DNA of 64,000 nt from Paramacrobiotus metropolitanus (taxonomy: Eukaryota; Tardigrada; Eutardigrada; Parachela; Macrobiotidae). The position numbers and the translations under genes were made by a program. The DNA lies in NCBI RefSeq assembly GCF_019649055.1, contig NW_026570244.1, forward strand, positions 682,001 to 746,000. The letters run 5' to 3'. The notes below the pieces were generated by a model. It made no database searches, was not told where the DNA came from, and saw only the letters and a list, made by a program, of their open reading frames with translations. Below are positions 1 to 11,931 of the stretch, in pieces (position 1 is the stretch's first letter; every line of letters starts with the position of its first letter).

Positions 1-267
1 CGCGGTTGGCCGGAGATGACGCGGCTCCCCGACTACGGGAAGGTGGCCTTTCCGCAGCGGAAGCCAGCGCAGACCATCGCCGCCCGATTTCGTGCCGCCA
101 CTGCGCCCCCCGGCGAAACGCCTGGAAGGACTCACATCCGGTCGACCGGGCCGGAAAAGGTGGTGGTACTGCTGGAACAGCTGCTTGTGTACAATCCACA
201 GCACCGACTGTCGGCCCGTGCTGCCCTTGACTGGATGAAGGAGAGCGACAGGGTAGCCGTTCCCTAA
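1..267 (+). CDS. CDK20: CDK20 (CCRK)-like kinase, C-terminal end, partial
   Basis: An open frame enters from the left edge (frame 1) and stops at TAA 265-267, giving 88 residues of a protein kinase C-lobe. The run WPEMTRLPDYGKVAF near the start matches the segment after the CDK insert, where CDK20 has WPELTELPDYNKISF; CDK7 is a weaker alternative. The block LLEQLLVYNPQHRLSARAAL is the subdomain XI helix pair, with the invariant Arg of the HR motif. Between them lies a low-complexity stretch (residues about 24-48) that replaces the usual short linker. The tail ends only about 12 residues after the last helix, without the usual H-x-Y/F-F. CDK20 is a CDK-activating or ciliary kinase in other animals. 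The catalytic part lies outside the window. Confidence 0.7.
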   Translation, partial: RGWPEMTRLPDYGKVAFPQRKPAQTIAARFRAATAPPGETPGRTHIRSTGPEKVVVLLEQLLVYNPQHRLSARAALDWMKESDRVAVP

Positions 268-862
268 AGGTCATCAACCGCGTTGCACATCGCTACAGTC
301 CCGTCTCGCTTGCAGCATAGAAAATATTCCGCCTATTTACATAATATATTAGCTGCGGCGTCCATGTTAAATATGCCGGCAACCTTTCACCGCCTCGGAA
401 AAGGCAATAAAGTGTCAAGAGTTTGACTCCGGAAAAAATTGTGCAGTCTGGTTATGTCGAGCGAGTTATGTGTTGAAATAAATTATCTATAATCAAATTA
501 CTAAAAGTCAACGATTACGTTGCATTCGGCCACAGTAGTCAGTCATTCGGCTTTAATAATTAGGAACGCTATGCAGAAGTACACACCAATATATCTGCAG
601 GTAGGCACTGAGTCAGCCCGGTTCTACAACGGTTTGCAGCAGCAAAACGGAAGCGAATCACTCTCGTCTCTGCATACGCTTCACTATGTGCAAAAATCGC
701 TAAATTTTGATTTGGTTTGAAAAAGATGCATTAGTCAAAAGATTAGCGGTCCTAGTTAGTGGTCGGCGAAGAAAACAAGGAAACGTTTGATTGTAATACT
801 GTTGAGGCACATTATTCGCTGTTGAGAATACCGAGCGAGGATGCTGAGCGCGACTGCGGGCA
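268..862. other. Intergenic: 3' UTRs of two convergent genes
   Basis: AT-rich sequence between the kinase stop and the stop of the minus-strand membrane protein gene. It holds the two AATAAA signals and an AAAGGTCA word at 266-273. No convincing coding sequence was seen. Confidence 0.5.
406..411 (+). terminator. Poly(A) signal AATAAA for the CDK20-like gene
   Basis: A canonical AATAAA lies 139 bases after the kinase stop codon. A second AATAAA is at 477-482. No other gene ends here on this strand. Confidence 0.5.
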
Positions 863-3800
863 TCAGACTTCCTCGCTCTCCTGGTCCGGCAGCTTGATGA
901 TGGGCACGTGGCGCAGCTGCGGCGACCGCGAGCGCAGACTGATCTGCGTGGTCAGCTGCTCCTTCGTGGAGCAGATGATGAAGTCCGGCATTTGGTCCTC
1001 CGCCGCGCGGGGCTGCCCGGCTGAGCGCGACTTCCGGCTGCTGGCGCCTGCTTCGGCGCTGGCCGCTGCCGGACCCGCGAGGTCACCGGGGACGTAGATG
1101 ACGGTGCTGTGCGAGGCGGTGGTGTGGCTGCTGGAGGCCGAGGCGGAAGTGGACTGGCTGTCCTGCTCCTGCTCCTGCCCCTCCTCCTCCGTCTCCTCGA
1201 TGCTCTGCTGCGCCGGCGTGCCGCTGTGCGAAGACGACGCCGAGAAGGGCGAGCGCTTCAGGCGCCGACCGCTGCCGACGCCGGACGCCGACAGGAGACC
1301 GACGACGGCGCCCCCGGCCGCAGCGTGCTTGAGGGCGGCCCGGAGGTCCCGGTTGCGGGTGGACAGCGGGTCACGGCCGCGGCGCTTGCTGATGCCGCTG
1401 CGTGAAGCCACCGTCAGGGTATAGCGCGACGAGGCGGCCAACGCGGGGCCGGAGAACTCGCGGAAGAGCCGGTCGGACTGCGCGTCGATGGACCAGTCGC
1501 GGCTCTTGGGGGCCGAGGGGGAGGTGGGCGTGGCCGGGTGGAGGAGCAGCGGGATGGGCTGGCTGGGGTGCGCGGCGGGCGGGAAGGGCGGGAGGCGGGG
1601 CGAGATACTGCGCTCCTGGTCGGTGGAGGACGTCAGGGACAGCAGGGCGTCGCTCAGCTCGAAGCTGCAGTCGGTGATGGGCTCGTCGTACTCTGACGAG
1701 GTCAGCAGCATTTGGGTGGCGGTTGCCACCACGCTCACCGGTTGCAAATGGCTAGAGAAACAGACGCTCGTTTGAATAAAAGCAGTGTGACCTTTATCAT
1801 GCCGATGACATTTACCTGTCTCTGGGTGCCGGATTCGGGACGAACTTTTGCTCCAATAGCGAGGACTGCAGTTTGACCGATTCCAGGACTTGTGGGTCGG
1901 CCAGGGGCAAGACCGGGACGCTCTTGAAGGAGTGCATGAAGGCCGGTGGCTGCGCGGCGTGCCCGGCCGAGCAGGTGGCATCGAAGGACTGCGACTTGTA
2001 TCCCGAGTCGCTCTTCATGTGCTGCAGCTGCAGCCGACTGGGCGACGTGGCGCCGGCTCTGTCGCCGGTGCTGCTGGCTGCGGCATCTCCCACCGGCATC
2101 GAGGTCAACTCCAGAGACATGGTCGTCACGGCCTGGGTCACCTCGCTCGTGGCCATCGCCGCCAGCGCCAGCCGCGTGTTCTCCAGCAGCAGCGCGTCGA
2201 CGGGGTCCACCGCGCGGTAGTTCATCGGACCGCCCGCCGCAGCCGAGGTGGAGGCTGCCACGCGGACCTCGCTAGCCGGCGCCGGCGTGCGGTAGGGCTG
2301 CACGGCGGAGCGGTGGGCCTTCTTGAAGCTCTGGCGCTTCTGCTGCGAGGTCAGCCGCGTGATGGTGCGCACCTTCTGGCGGCCGCCCGTGTTCACCGGC
2401 GGAGTCAGGTGCGTCGCCGCGGGCGGCTTCGGCTTCTGCTCGCCCACCGGCAGATCGCTCGGTTCGTCGAAGATGGCTTCAATGGCGCGGGCACAGCTGG
2501 ACGCGTCGAATGACTGCCGAAACAAAGCCCCGATTAACAACGCTCTCCCGCACACCGGCACGCTTCGCCGCGTCTGTATGTGTCGCTTACGCGGAAAGCA
2601 TTCTATCTAACCGGTGATTAACTGCATTTCGCCGTTCACTCGCTAATGCGTCTAACGCGTATTCAAGGCAGATAAAAAGCGGACTGCATGCGCACATTAC
2701 CTCTTCGGAAGGCGTGTTGGATTCAAAGGAAGTCAGAGACGTCAGCAGGCTGACCTAAGAAAATATTATCATTCAATCAGTTATTATCATTAAATTTATT
2801 GATTTAATTCGCTTTGAATGGACCCGTTAATGCCGCTTCAGTTCGCATCACACGATCCAAAGGTCACTAAGAAAAGAGCATGCGACATCTGCCGCTCCTT
2901 AAATGCATACGGGTGAATTGATGACCTTTCCAATTAATCGCTAGTCAATCAGTACCATTTGAATTTGACCTTGAAAGCGACATGCGTTGGGAACGGAGCG
3001 TATTTATATAACTACTTGATCCAAACAGTGCAATTCACCCCATAGCATTTAATTCCCATATGTGCCATAGACGAACAAGGGATGCGAATTATCTGTACCA
3101 CGGCTAATAAGCAACCACATTCTCCTGTTTCGTTACTGCCTGTTTAACACTCGCACTGTCTCACGCTCGATGTAAGTGGCATTTTCCTCTGATTCATGGA
3201 GGCAGATCAGTGCTTTTGCATCGGTCCGCTTCCAATCGACAAACTGTAAGTTGTTGTGGCGGAAATCGGGAACGGAAACTCTCAAAAACTTTCTAGGTGC
3301 ATTGGCATTACGCTGCCACACTGAGCGGCAGCATTTGCTTCAAATGTCGCAGGCATCCTGCATTTCCTTGATTTAAAATTGTCAGCTCAGTGCTTTTAAA
3401 TCAGTAATCATATACAGGATTCACAGGAATGTGATTTTTACAAAGAAATACCGGTTACCTTTGCTTTTGAAGAAAACATATACTGACCTTTAATAAATAT
3501 CACAGGTATGTACAAACTGAGTACTATAACAAAGGAGATTTACTGCAAAAAGACTTCTGAAGGAAACTGCACATTTGCCTTAGGAGCTATGCGACTCGAA
3601 GCGAGCCTGTGTGCTTTGAGGCAGCCAGACTGGTGCTAGTGTGGATGTGCTTTTAAGCTGAAGTACTTGAAAAGTATTTTTCGAGTCATAATGCTATTTG
3701 CGTAGGCTGCTACAGGATTTACTTACCGGCACAGTGCTGCAGGCGGAAACGCTCTCAGAGGCCGTGCAGATCTCGGCGTAGTGGTGGCGCGGCGCCGTGG

Positions 3801-6800
3801 CCACTGACCGCTGCAGCTGCAGAGCGACGGCGGTGGCCAGGGCGTCGTCGCTGACCGGCGTCGTCGTGCTGGCGTAGCACTCGTCGGTGGTGGTGCAGGA
3901 GGACAGCCGCTTGACCAGCAGCTGCCGCTGGCGCTGGCCGCTGCTGCCGGCCTCCTCCCACTCCATCGCAGCACCCGCTTCCGCGGGGGGAACCAGGGGG
4001 AAGAGGCGGATGGCCATGGGCGTCTGCGCCACACGGTCATCCCCCGACACCGGCGACGGGCTGTTCTCCAGGGCGCTGCGCAGTTCCCACAGCGCGATGC
4101 AGGGATCGGTGACTGTTTCGCGGCAGACGACTGTCGGCTGCTGAATCGGCGCCGAGGCCGGTGTATCGGTTGAAGCAGGTGCCTGCGTGCTTGCCGGAGC
4201 ATTTCTGGATTGCAGGCCGGGAGGGGGCCAGGGAGTGGGCAGAATCGTGTCGCTCAAACCGGAAATGTCTCGCTGCATCGACGCCCCGCCGGGTGTCTCG
4301 TGCGTTGCTGAATGCACACCGCTGACTTCCTGCTGCAGCATTTCGATCTGAGCGGCCGCATTCTCCATGCTCAGCCGTGTGCCGGCATCCGGCGCCATCG
4401 GCGTGTCGGTGGAAACCGATACCGGGAAGTTGATGGTGATGGGGAAGTCTTCGCTGGACTGCGAGTGGAAATGCGGATGCAGCAGCGGGTGTGATTGACC
4501 TTTGCAGAAGACGGCCGACTGGCTGTACGCGTACCGTCCTTCTCCCTCGATTTTCGGGGAAACGGAGAAAAAGGCACCAACTACAAAATTGATCAGAAAT
4601 CATTAACACACGCCTCTGCGGAAATCCGTTGCTCTTCTAACTAGAATAATTCTCGATGTGCAACCGAATTAAGCGCTTACCTGAGTCATCCTGCATTTCG
4701 GCATCGTTATCCGATACTTCCGGTTGGGGATGGTGAATCACTTGAGCAGTGGAAATATCTGCCATTCGCGCGACAATATCGGGCGTGTGGGCAGCTTGTT
4801 CACTACCGGCATCGGCTAGCAAGGGCTGCCGAAGGAGATCGGCCTCGTCTGAATCGGGGCTTTCGTCTTCGAGTTTCGCCTGCCGACCGGCGGGCGGCGA
4901 TTGCTGATTGCGAAGGATGGATTTGACGGGAGTCGGCGACGGGGACGTCACTGTGACGGCCGGTTTGGGTCCCGTGTAAGCGCCGTCATCGTACGACCCG
5001 GACGAACTGGCCACGGCCAGGACTCGCGCCGATGGCCGCCGGGAAGAGGTGGCCTGCTGGCGGTCCTCCCGAGAACATCCGGCTGGCGGATGTCGCGTAT
5101 CGTCCCGCCGCGCGGACTCGACGGTGGCATTTTGTCGGGCCACGGCCACCGGCACGACGGTGGTGCTAACGGGCAGCAGCCGCTTCTGTTCCTTGGCCTG
5201 CATTCGGCGCTGATAGCGCTTGTTAGTCACGTGGCACGCCAACCACACCAGCAGCACCACTAGCAGGGCCAACACGATGCCAGTGCCCACGATGATTAGC
5301 GCCGTCTGCGCGGACGTCGCGGTGTCGGAGCTCAGCGGGAACGCGGGCAGCGGTGGTGTGGGAGGTGCCAACGGAGGTGGCGCCAGAGGCACAGGCATGG
5401 GGGTTGAGGAATGATTGGTGGAGCGGTTGCGCAGGAGCCGGCGTGGATGATTGTCGCGACCGGCTCGAGCGGAAAGAGCGGGTCGGTCGCTGTTGCCGGC
5501 AGAGCTGGACGCCGGACGGTGGAGAGATGAGGCGGTAGTTGCAGCGTTAGCCGGCACTGTCGACATGTATTCCCACGGTGCAGCGCGGGTAGCAGCGGTG
5601 CTCTGCAGCTGTTGACCCCGCCGGATGCGAACGCGCAAGAGCCGCGCCCGCCGGAAATGCGGGGCATGTCTAGTTACGTTGCTGTTGGCACGCAGGTTTT
5701 CATCATCAGCCGGCAGGGATCCGGTTGCAGCAACAGGATTATTATTGACCTTTGCACCGCGCCGCCACTGCCATCGCGGACGGATGGTTTCCGGCAGGCT
5801 GAATGCGTGGCGGTCGTTGGCGGCTGCATGGACGGAGCTGGTCAGCGCCAGCTGCGGCTCGTGCCGCTTACGGTGTGCGGAACCCGTAATCGCCGCTTCT
5901 CTAGATCTGTGCTTGTCGACACTGAAGGCTTTCACTGAGAGCCGGCGAACACGCTGCCCGCTGGACGATTCCGCTGGAGCGGTGCGTTGGCGTTTCCCGT
6001 ATATAAGTGGCGTCGCGGTGAGGAGAGAGGCGGGCGCCGCTGCATGCTGCTCTTGCTCTGGCCAGGTGCGAGTTGTCATCAGCCGCAAGGGAGGTGACGC
6101 TGCTGTCCACGTACTGCAAGTGCAGTGCGTTCCCTACAGATTAGAGTTTTCTGTAAATTGGTAATTATGCCGGTATGCGGCAGCCGCGGTACTAAAAATC
6201 GCGCAGGAAACAACTGGGCCCATAAATCATTCCGCCGCAAACTGCTCATTATAGTATAATTATAGCTTCTTATAAAAAGCTTCGCGGATGTACAAAGTCT
6301 GCAATATGTTCATGTAATTATTCTGTCAATAAGCTTCTTATTGCAGTTCGGCAACTCACCCGCTCAACGTCGCGGTGGGCGATTTCTCAGAGCGCACAAC
6401 GAGTATGGCCGCATAAAGATATTTTGAAAATGATGAACGGCGTCCGGGCTTGTAGATGTGGCGACATCCAATAATGGACTGAATAATGGATCAAAAAGTG
6501 AGATTCTTTACATCGCTCGATATGCTAAGTCAACAGAGTAGTGCTCGGTATTAAATACAGTACGTTGTAGCCAAAGCGCCGGCTAAATCCGCCGTTTGCA
6601 GCACTGCTGCGTTTCGGTAAAAGTTATGTGCGACACCGGAAGTACAATGTTGTCGCTGAACGCGTTAAGTTAGGATAATTAGCGGCCGGTTGCAACAGTC
6701 AGTGCGCTAATTGACATACCTGCGCATATTTGGCTAACACTGGATGCTAATTTATAAATTGGCGATGGATGTTATCCTTGCTCGGGAAGAGATGTGAAAA

Positions 6801-7214
6801 TGCAGGCGTGTACATGTGCCGACAGGAGAAATACATGTTGATCATAGCCGAATAATTGGCGTCATTAATCGCTCTCGACGAGGCTCAAACAGCGCCATAA
6901 AGACAGCCAATTGCCAGCACGCGCAGCCTATAATAAGATTGTTTGCGGCTGGGAAGCGCGCGAAGCAATACGCAATTCGCGGCCGCTGAACAATGGCCGC
7001 TGAACAAGCCAATTGTTGGAGGCTTAGCGCGCCGGCGTCCCGTTCCGCTGCGTTCCGTCCCGGTCCGTTGTGCCCGACCCGGCTTGAAAGGGATGATTAG
7101 GAGGGATTAATGAGGCACTTACTGAGGATGCTGGCTCGGCCAGTCAAGGGCCGCGCTGACATTTGTATCAAAGGTTGAGTTGACATTGTCAGGGAAGATT
7201 GCCATCATCGGCAT
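863..7214 (-). CDS. Unrecognised single-pass membrane protein, 5 exons, 1321 aa
   Basis: Minus-strand exons are 7214-7123, 6113-4681, 4580-3727, 2513-1816 and 1751-863 (stop 865-863). Phases 2, 1, 0 and 2 all close; the CDS is 3966 nt. The start ATG at 7214-7212 has an in-frame TGA directly upstream. No signal peptide is visible. Residues 1-301 are Ser/Thr/Pro/Arg-rich, with an NST sequon near residue 12 and a proline-rich stalk before the membrane. A clear transmembrane helix (about 302-324; core IIVGTGIVLALLVVLLVWLA) is followed by a basic stop-transfer run, KRYQRRMQAKEQKR. The 1000-residue cytoplasmic part is low in hydrophobics and has conserved-looking patches such as VRTITRLTSQQKRQSFKK and SRDWSIDAQSDRLFREFSG. 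I recognise no family. The layout suggests a type III receptor or scaffold (inference). Exon 1 is the least certain part. Confidence 0.7.
2514..3726 (-). other. Intron 3 (1.2 kb) of the membrane protein gene
   Basis: AT-rich intron with a donor GTAAGT read from 3726 and a pyrimidine-rich acceptor ending at 2515-2514. It contains three TGACCTTT/AAAGGTCA words (2859, 2922, 3484). Short open frames at 3133-3321 and 3176-3376 look like chance. Confidence 0.6.
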
Positions 7215-10049
7215 TCATTCACGTTGACGGCGCTGCCTGCGCGAGATATTATCTGCGCCGGTGCCACACACTGTATACATGTAAAGAAGGCACGAAGCTG
7301 CGCGGGCTTAAGTAATGCTGATCCCTTCAATTAAGTGTAAGCTGCTTAATGCGATAGATGGTACACAAAGGCAACGCTCGGCGCTGCTGCTGTACGTGCA
7401 TCAGGCGTTGCATTGCATTGCGCAGCCGCGAGTGAGTCGACTGTCTCTTCCCAATTATACCGTGCCCAGCCTGCTAGTGCTCCCGAATCTCCATACGCGA
7501 GCAGAGCAGGCCTGTCAATCGCAGCCGTTCAGTTCCTTGAAGGTCGATTGCAGCCGCGTCAATGGCTCAATGCACCGCACTGCGCCGCAGTGCACTGCGC
7601 TGGCTCATTCTGCCCACATGTGCACGTCGCGGGCAAGTAGTTGTAGCGCATTACTTGCTGGGCTTTACTTTAGTCAACGGCCGCGTGATGCTGCATCAAT
7701 TCAGTCCTGCGGAAGCGGCCGGGCCCGGCTGGCTATCATATTCATATTCATGGCAAGAGCAACAAGAGAATATCGATAAACTATATCCTGCATCCAATTG
7801 CAATTGCCATCACTCGATAACTTGACAAAAGCAACCGCAATAAATATACATCCACTCGTATTCGTATGGCAATGGATATTGTAGCAGGTGATCAGGCTGC
7901 GGCCGCACGCACATGTCAGTATCACTGCTTGTACTGTATAGTGACTATGGCTCGGCAGTGCCAGCAGTACACGCGTCTCGGCGCAGGAAGGCAGTGCAAG
8001 CAAGGCGCTGACTCTGAATGATCGCGTTCGAATGATCGGGCTGGAGAGTGGTGAGTGATGGGGAGGGATGGCGTGCCGTGCAGATATGTAGATATTCAGC
8101 TGGCTCGGATCCGACCGATCCGATCCAGGAGGAGAAAGGCCGGCGCTGCCACAAGACTGTGCAGCGAGCAGGGCTGGCACAACGGCACAACGGCACAAGG
8201 AGCGGAGAGCGCGCTGGCAATTGCCAGCAGCTGGGCTAAGCTAAAGTTATGGCAATAAAAAACACTGCCGCAGCTCTGGCTGGGCCCGCTTACTTAAGCG
8301 GAATAACGCTGCCGCAGCATGCATTTTGCATGCGCTGGCTCTGGCGCTGCAGTCTGGCCCGCAGCTGCGGCAGCACGCTCTGCTGGCCGTGATTGTAGTT
8401 TGTCGATCGGTCGCGAACAAGTGCCTGTCGTTGCCTGCCATGATTGCCATCCCCCGCAGCCTGCGCGGCAGTGACGGCACCATCATCGCTCCGGAAGCAA
8501 ACTTGTATGCGGGGCCAGAGTGTTGTACAGGGAAGACGGCAAGGCACACGCGCACTTGACGTCAGCAGCGACTCGGGCGATGCGATGCGGAGAGGATGGC
8601 CATTCGATTCGCGGCATTGGAACTGATGGTAGCTACAGGGACGCTGACAGGGCGATGAACGCAACGTAACGGCAGCGATGACGGGACAAAGTGATTGTTG
8701 TCCTTGCAGATATCTGCACATGCATATGCCGGCTTCCACACTTTAAATCGCTGCCTACTCGATACACAGCCTTAGCCACTTATAGTCTTCAGTTATTACA
8801 AATCACCATTATATCATGATTGTCAGCCAGAGAATCTCCACCGTACTGAGTCGATCTGCAGCCATGTAATCAAAGGCCTGCAGAAGACAGGTGCACACTA
8901 GCAGCGCTAGATGAGCTGATGAGCGGCGCTAGAGACGAGCTGCTGTTTTGTCTCACACGTCACTAACGATGCACGCGTCAAGTAAATCCCGTAAAATAAC
9001 AAGTCCTCGGGAAAGATTACACAGGCCAGTGTGACTTAGTGTGTAAGGAACCGGAAGTGCAGGGCATTGCGCAGTACAGTGTGGTCTAATGCCTACTGTA
9101 CACACTTTGCACTTTGCAGTACCGTGTACAATGTAGTGCAGCCGGTAGCGTGGACGTGTGAATTAACGCCTCTTAACAATAATTGAGAACGGAATCGCAT
9201 GTTTGTGCACTGACGCACTTTAATGGAATCATCGCGTTTTACATAATTTTGGTTGTTTCTGTGATAATAATAATATAACATAAACAACTACAAGTACGGG
9301 TGCGTGGTCGTACAGTCGTACTGACACATTGTGCCAGTAGCTGCCACTAACCCACTACTCACCTGCATCTGTAATAATAAAATTAAATCAGCACCGATTA
9401 ACTTTTATTGATTAAGTATTGCTGTGAGTTGCTACAGTCACAGCAAAAAGCGGTCAAAAATGCCGCTGTACAGTTTCGCGTATGGATAATAATAATTATT
9501 GATAGTTCTATATTATATTATAATAATTATTACAGTATTGATACATGTTACATAGTCGGCATATTTGACAATTCACAAATCTTGCAAACCGCACAGAATT
9601 ATAGCCTGCTGATAATGATAAATTATTTTAATAGTAAGTATTCATACAGCATAGTGATACTGAGGAGTGAGGCACTGAGGATAGTAAGATGCGAGGTAAA
9701 TAACGGGAATTTGCCAGGTTTACCTGCCAATGCCAGTCCACCGGAAGTAGGCGTAACCACGGCGCCACGCTATCCTGCATTGTGTCGGATGTCCGTTACT
9801 CCGAGGTGGCTGCCACTTGAGCGTGCATCGCCATCAGATCGATTCAGTTCAGCAGCGTCGTGCACCGCTCTCAGTCTCAGATACGAGAGTGGCGTGGAAT
9901 GTGGATATCCTGCTTATCAGAACTATTAATTTCGTTTCCCGCAGTATTTTGCAGCAAGTTGTGTACGGTACGCTGCTGACTACTTGAATACAGTACTTAA
10001 CTGGGTCGATTGTGGAGACTGTCGTTGAAGGTGAAAAGAAGTGACCAGA
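7215..10049. other. Intergenic between divergent genes; candidate shared upstream region
   Basis: This 2.8-kb stretch separates the minus-strand membrane protein gene from plus-strand SRSF1, so it must hold both promoters. Open frames of up to 165 aa occur on both strands at 7315-8739 but show no domain, no codon bias and no plausible splice partners. The part at 9370-9700 is AT-rich. CCGGAAGT words occur at 9051 and 9741, and a third lies at 6636 in the first intron of the divergent gene. No core promoter can be fixed. Confidence 0.4.
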
Positions 10050-11931
10050 ATGGGCAGCCGGACTCGTTTGTACGTGGGCAATCTGCCTCCCGATGTCAGA
10101 GAGAAGGACCTGGAAGGTAAGCATTGACATGCCACGCTGACGCAGCTTAGTCAAGATGGCAGCCTTTGCTGACACTGTGTGCTTGTTGGCTGCCACAGAC
10201 ATCTTCCGCAAGTACGGCCGCATCGAGCACCTGGACCTGCGCACAAATAAGGGACCGCCCTTCGCTTTCCTCGACTTCGGCGACACACGGTAAGCAGCGA
10301 ACTCCTGCTGGTTCTTCGCTTTGCCTGCGCTGCAGACTGCTGTTGCTGGCTTTTTGCTGCTCGTTTTCTTCAAACATTTACACAGACTGATGACCGAAGG
10401 ACAGAGTCTTTGCAAATCTGCTCATAGAAATTAGAATCATTAGGAAGGGGTTTCAGTATTTTAGTTTTGGATCACGATACGGCGACTTTCGCTGACTTCG
10501 TTTCTTACACTGGCGTCTTTACCTTTTGCATGGCGATCGTGTTGCTTTTCACTGCGATAATGAGAATTATTCTAGTTTATTTCAATGCAGTTGGAGGAAA
10601 AAATAGCAGTAATTTAACCTTGAATAAATTATAAATATCATTATCAGTAATGTTATGATGAATTTTATGTTGACACTTTACAGCACAAATACTCGTACTG
10701 TCGTACAGCACTCAGCAGCGACGTGTTCCTATAAAGTATAAATACAGATATTATTTTGTTTTGTATTGAGCTGCTCAATACGAGTATTTACTCTCTCGCC
10801 CAGGTACCGCGGTTGTTGTTTTTAATGGGACATTATTTTTTCAACGTGCTGAATGTATGATGTACTCAAAATTGTGCGATAGAATTTACCTGTTTGTGCA
10901 GAACCTTATAGAACAAGTTTAGTTTCTACTAGTCAACTTGTCGATGAAGTATTTGGATGATTTAATCTTTCGCCAGTTGAGCGTCGATGTGGTCGTAGAG
11001 TTCTTAAGTAGCCGTACTTGTAAACTGCAGTGCATCGTTTGCATGTTGCCTTGACTGTAGGGACGCGGAGGACGCCATCCGCGGTCGCGACGGCTACGAC
11101 TTCGACGGCTACCGCATGCGCGTGGAGTACCCGCGCTCCTTCCGCGACGAACGCGGCGGCTTCAGTCGGGGGCGGGACGGGGGCGGCGGGGGAGGCGGCG
11201 GTGGTTACCGCAGTGGTGGAGGCGGTGGCGGCGGCGGCGGCGGCTACGGGACGACGCGCAACCGCTACGACAGCACCATGCGCCGCTCGCAGTACCGCGT
11301 CCTGGTGTCCGGTACGTGCTTGCACAGCGTCGTCGCATTAGCGTCATGGGTCATTCTAACGAAGGCGCATTTTCTGCGGTGCATTTGCAGGATTGCCGTC
11401 GTCCGGCAGCTGGCAGGACCTGAAGGACCACATGCGCGAGGCGGGCGACGTGTGCTACGCCGACGTGAACAAGGACGGGACGGGGCACGTGGAGTACCTG
11501 CGCAAGGAGGACATGGACTACGCCATCCGCAAGCTGGACGACACCAAGTTCCGCTCGCACGAGGTAACTGTGATTCACTTGTTTAACACTGCTGGCCATG
11601 TTGTTGCAGCAGCTGTTATTCTCCCTTGCAGGGCGAGACGGCGTACATCCGCGTGCGCGCCGACGAGCGCAACGGGGGCGGCGGCGGCGGGTCGGGCCGC
11701 GGGCGCTCGCGCAGTCGTTCGCGGTCGGGCTCGCGTCGGCGCAGTCGCTCGGGCGAGCGCCGGGAGCGCAGCGCCTCGCCGGAGGCCAACGGGAACGGCA
11801 ACGGGAAGGAGCGCGGCGAAGGGCGCCGCGAGCGCAGCGCTTCCGCGTCGCCGCGGGCCTCGCGTTCCAAGTCGCGCTCCAAGAGCCGCTCCGCCTCACG
11901 CAGCCGCAGTGCCTCGGCGGAACGCGACTAG
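10050..11931 (+). CDS. SRSF1: SR splicing factor SRSF1 (SF2/ASF)
   Basis: Exons are 10050-10116, 10199-10289, 11061-11311, 11391-11563 and 11632-11931, with phases 1, 2, 1, 0; 293 aa (human is 248). Residues about 6-78 are RRM1, with RNP2 RLYVGNLP and RNP1 GPPFAFLDF. Residues about 90-118 form an extended glycine-rich linker with two long Gly runs. Residues about 128-195 are the pseudo-RRM, with the family signature [20 protein letters not shown]. The rest is an RS domain of RS/SR dipeptides broken by a Gly/Asn/Glu insert. SRSF1 binds purine-rich exonic enhancers and promotes exon definition in the nucleus. The poly-Gly linker and 99-residue last exon are longer than usual. The 771-nt intron 2 is the only large intron and the obvious place to look for an autoregulatory poison exon, but I see none. 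Confidence 0.95.

Noticed and set aside
7315-8739. Open frames of 91-165 aa on both strands
   Set aside because: No domain, no codon bias, no splice sites joining them; expected at this GC content.
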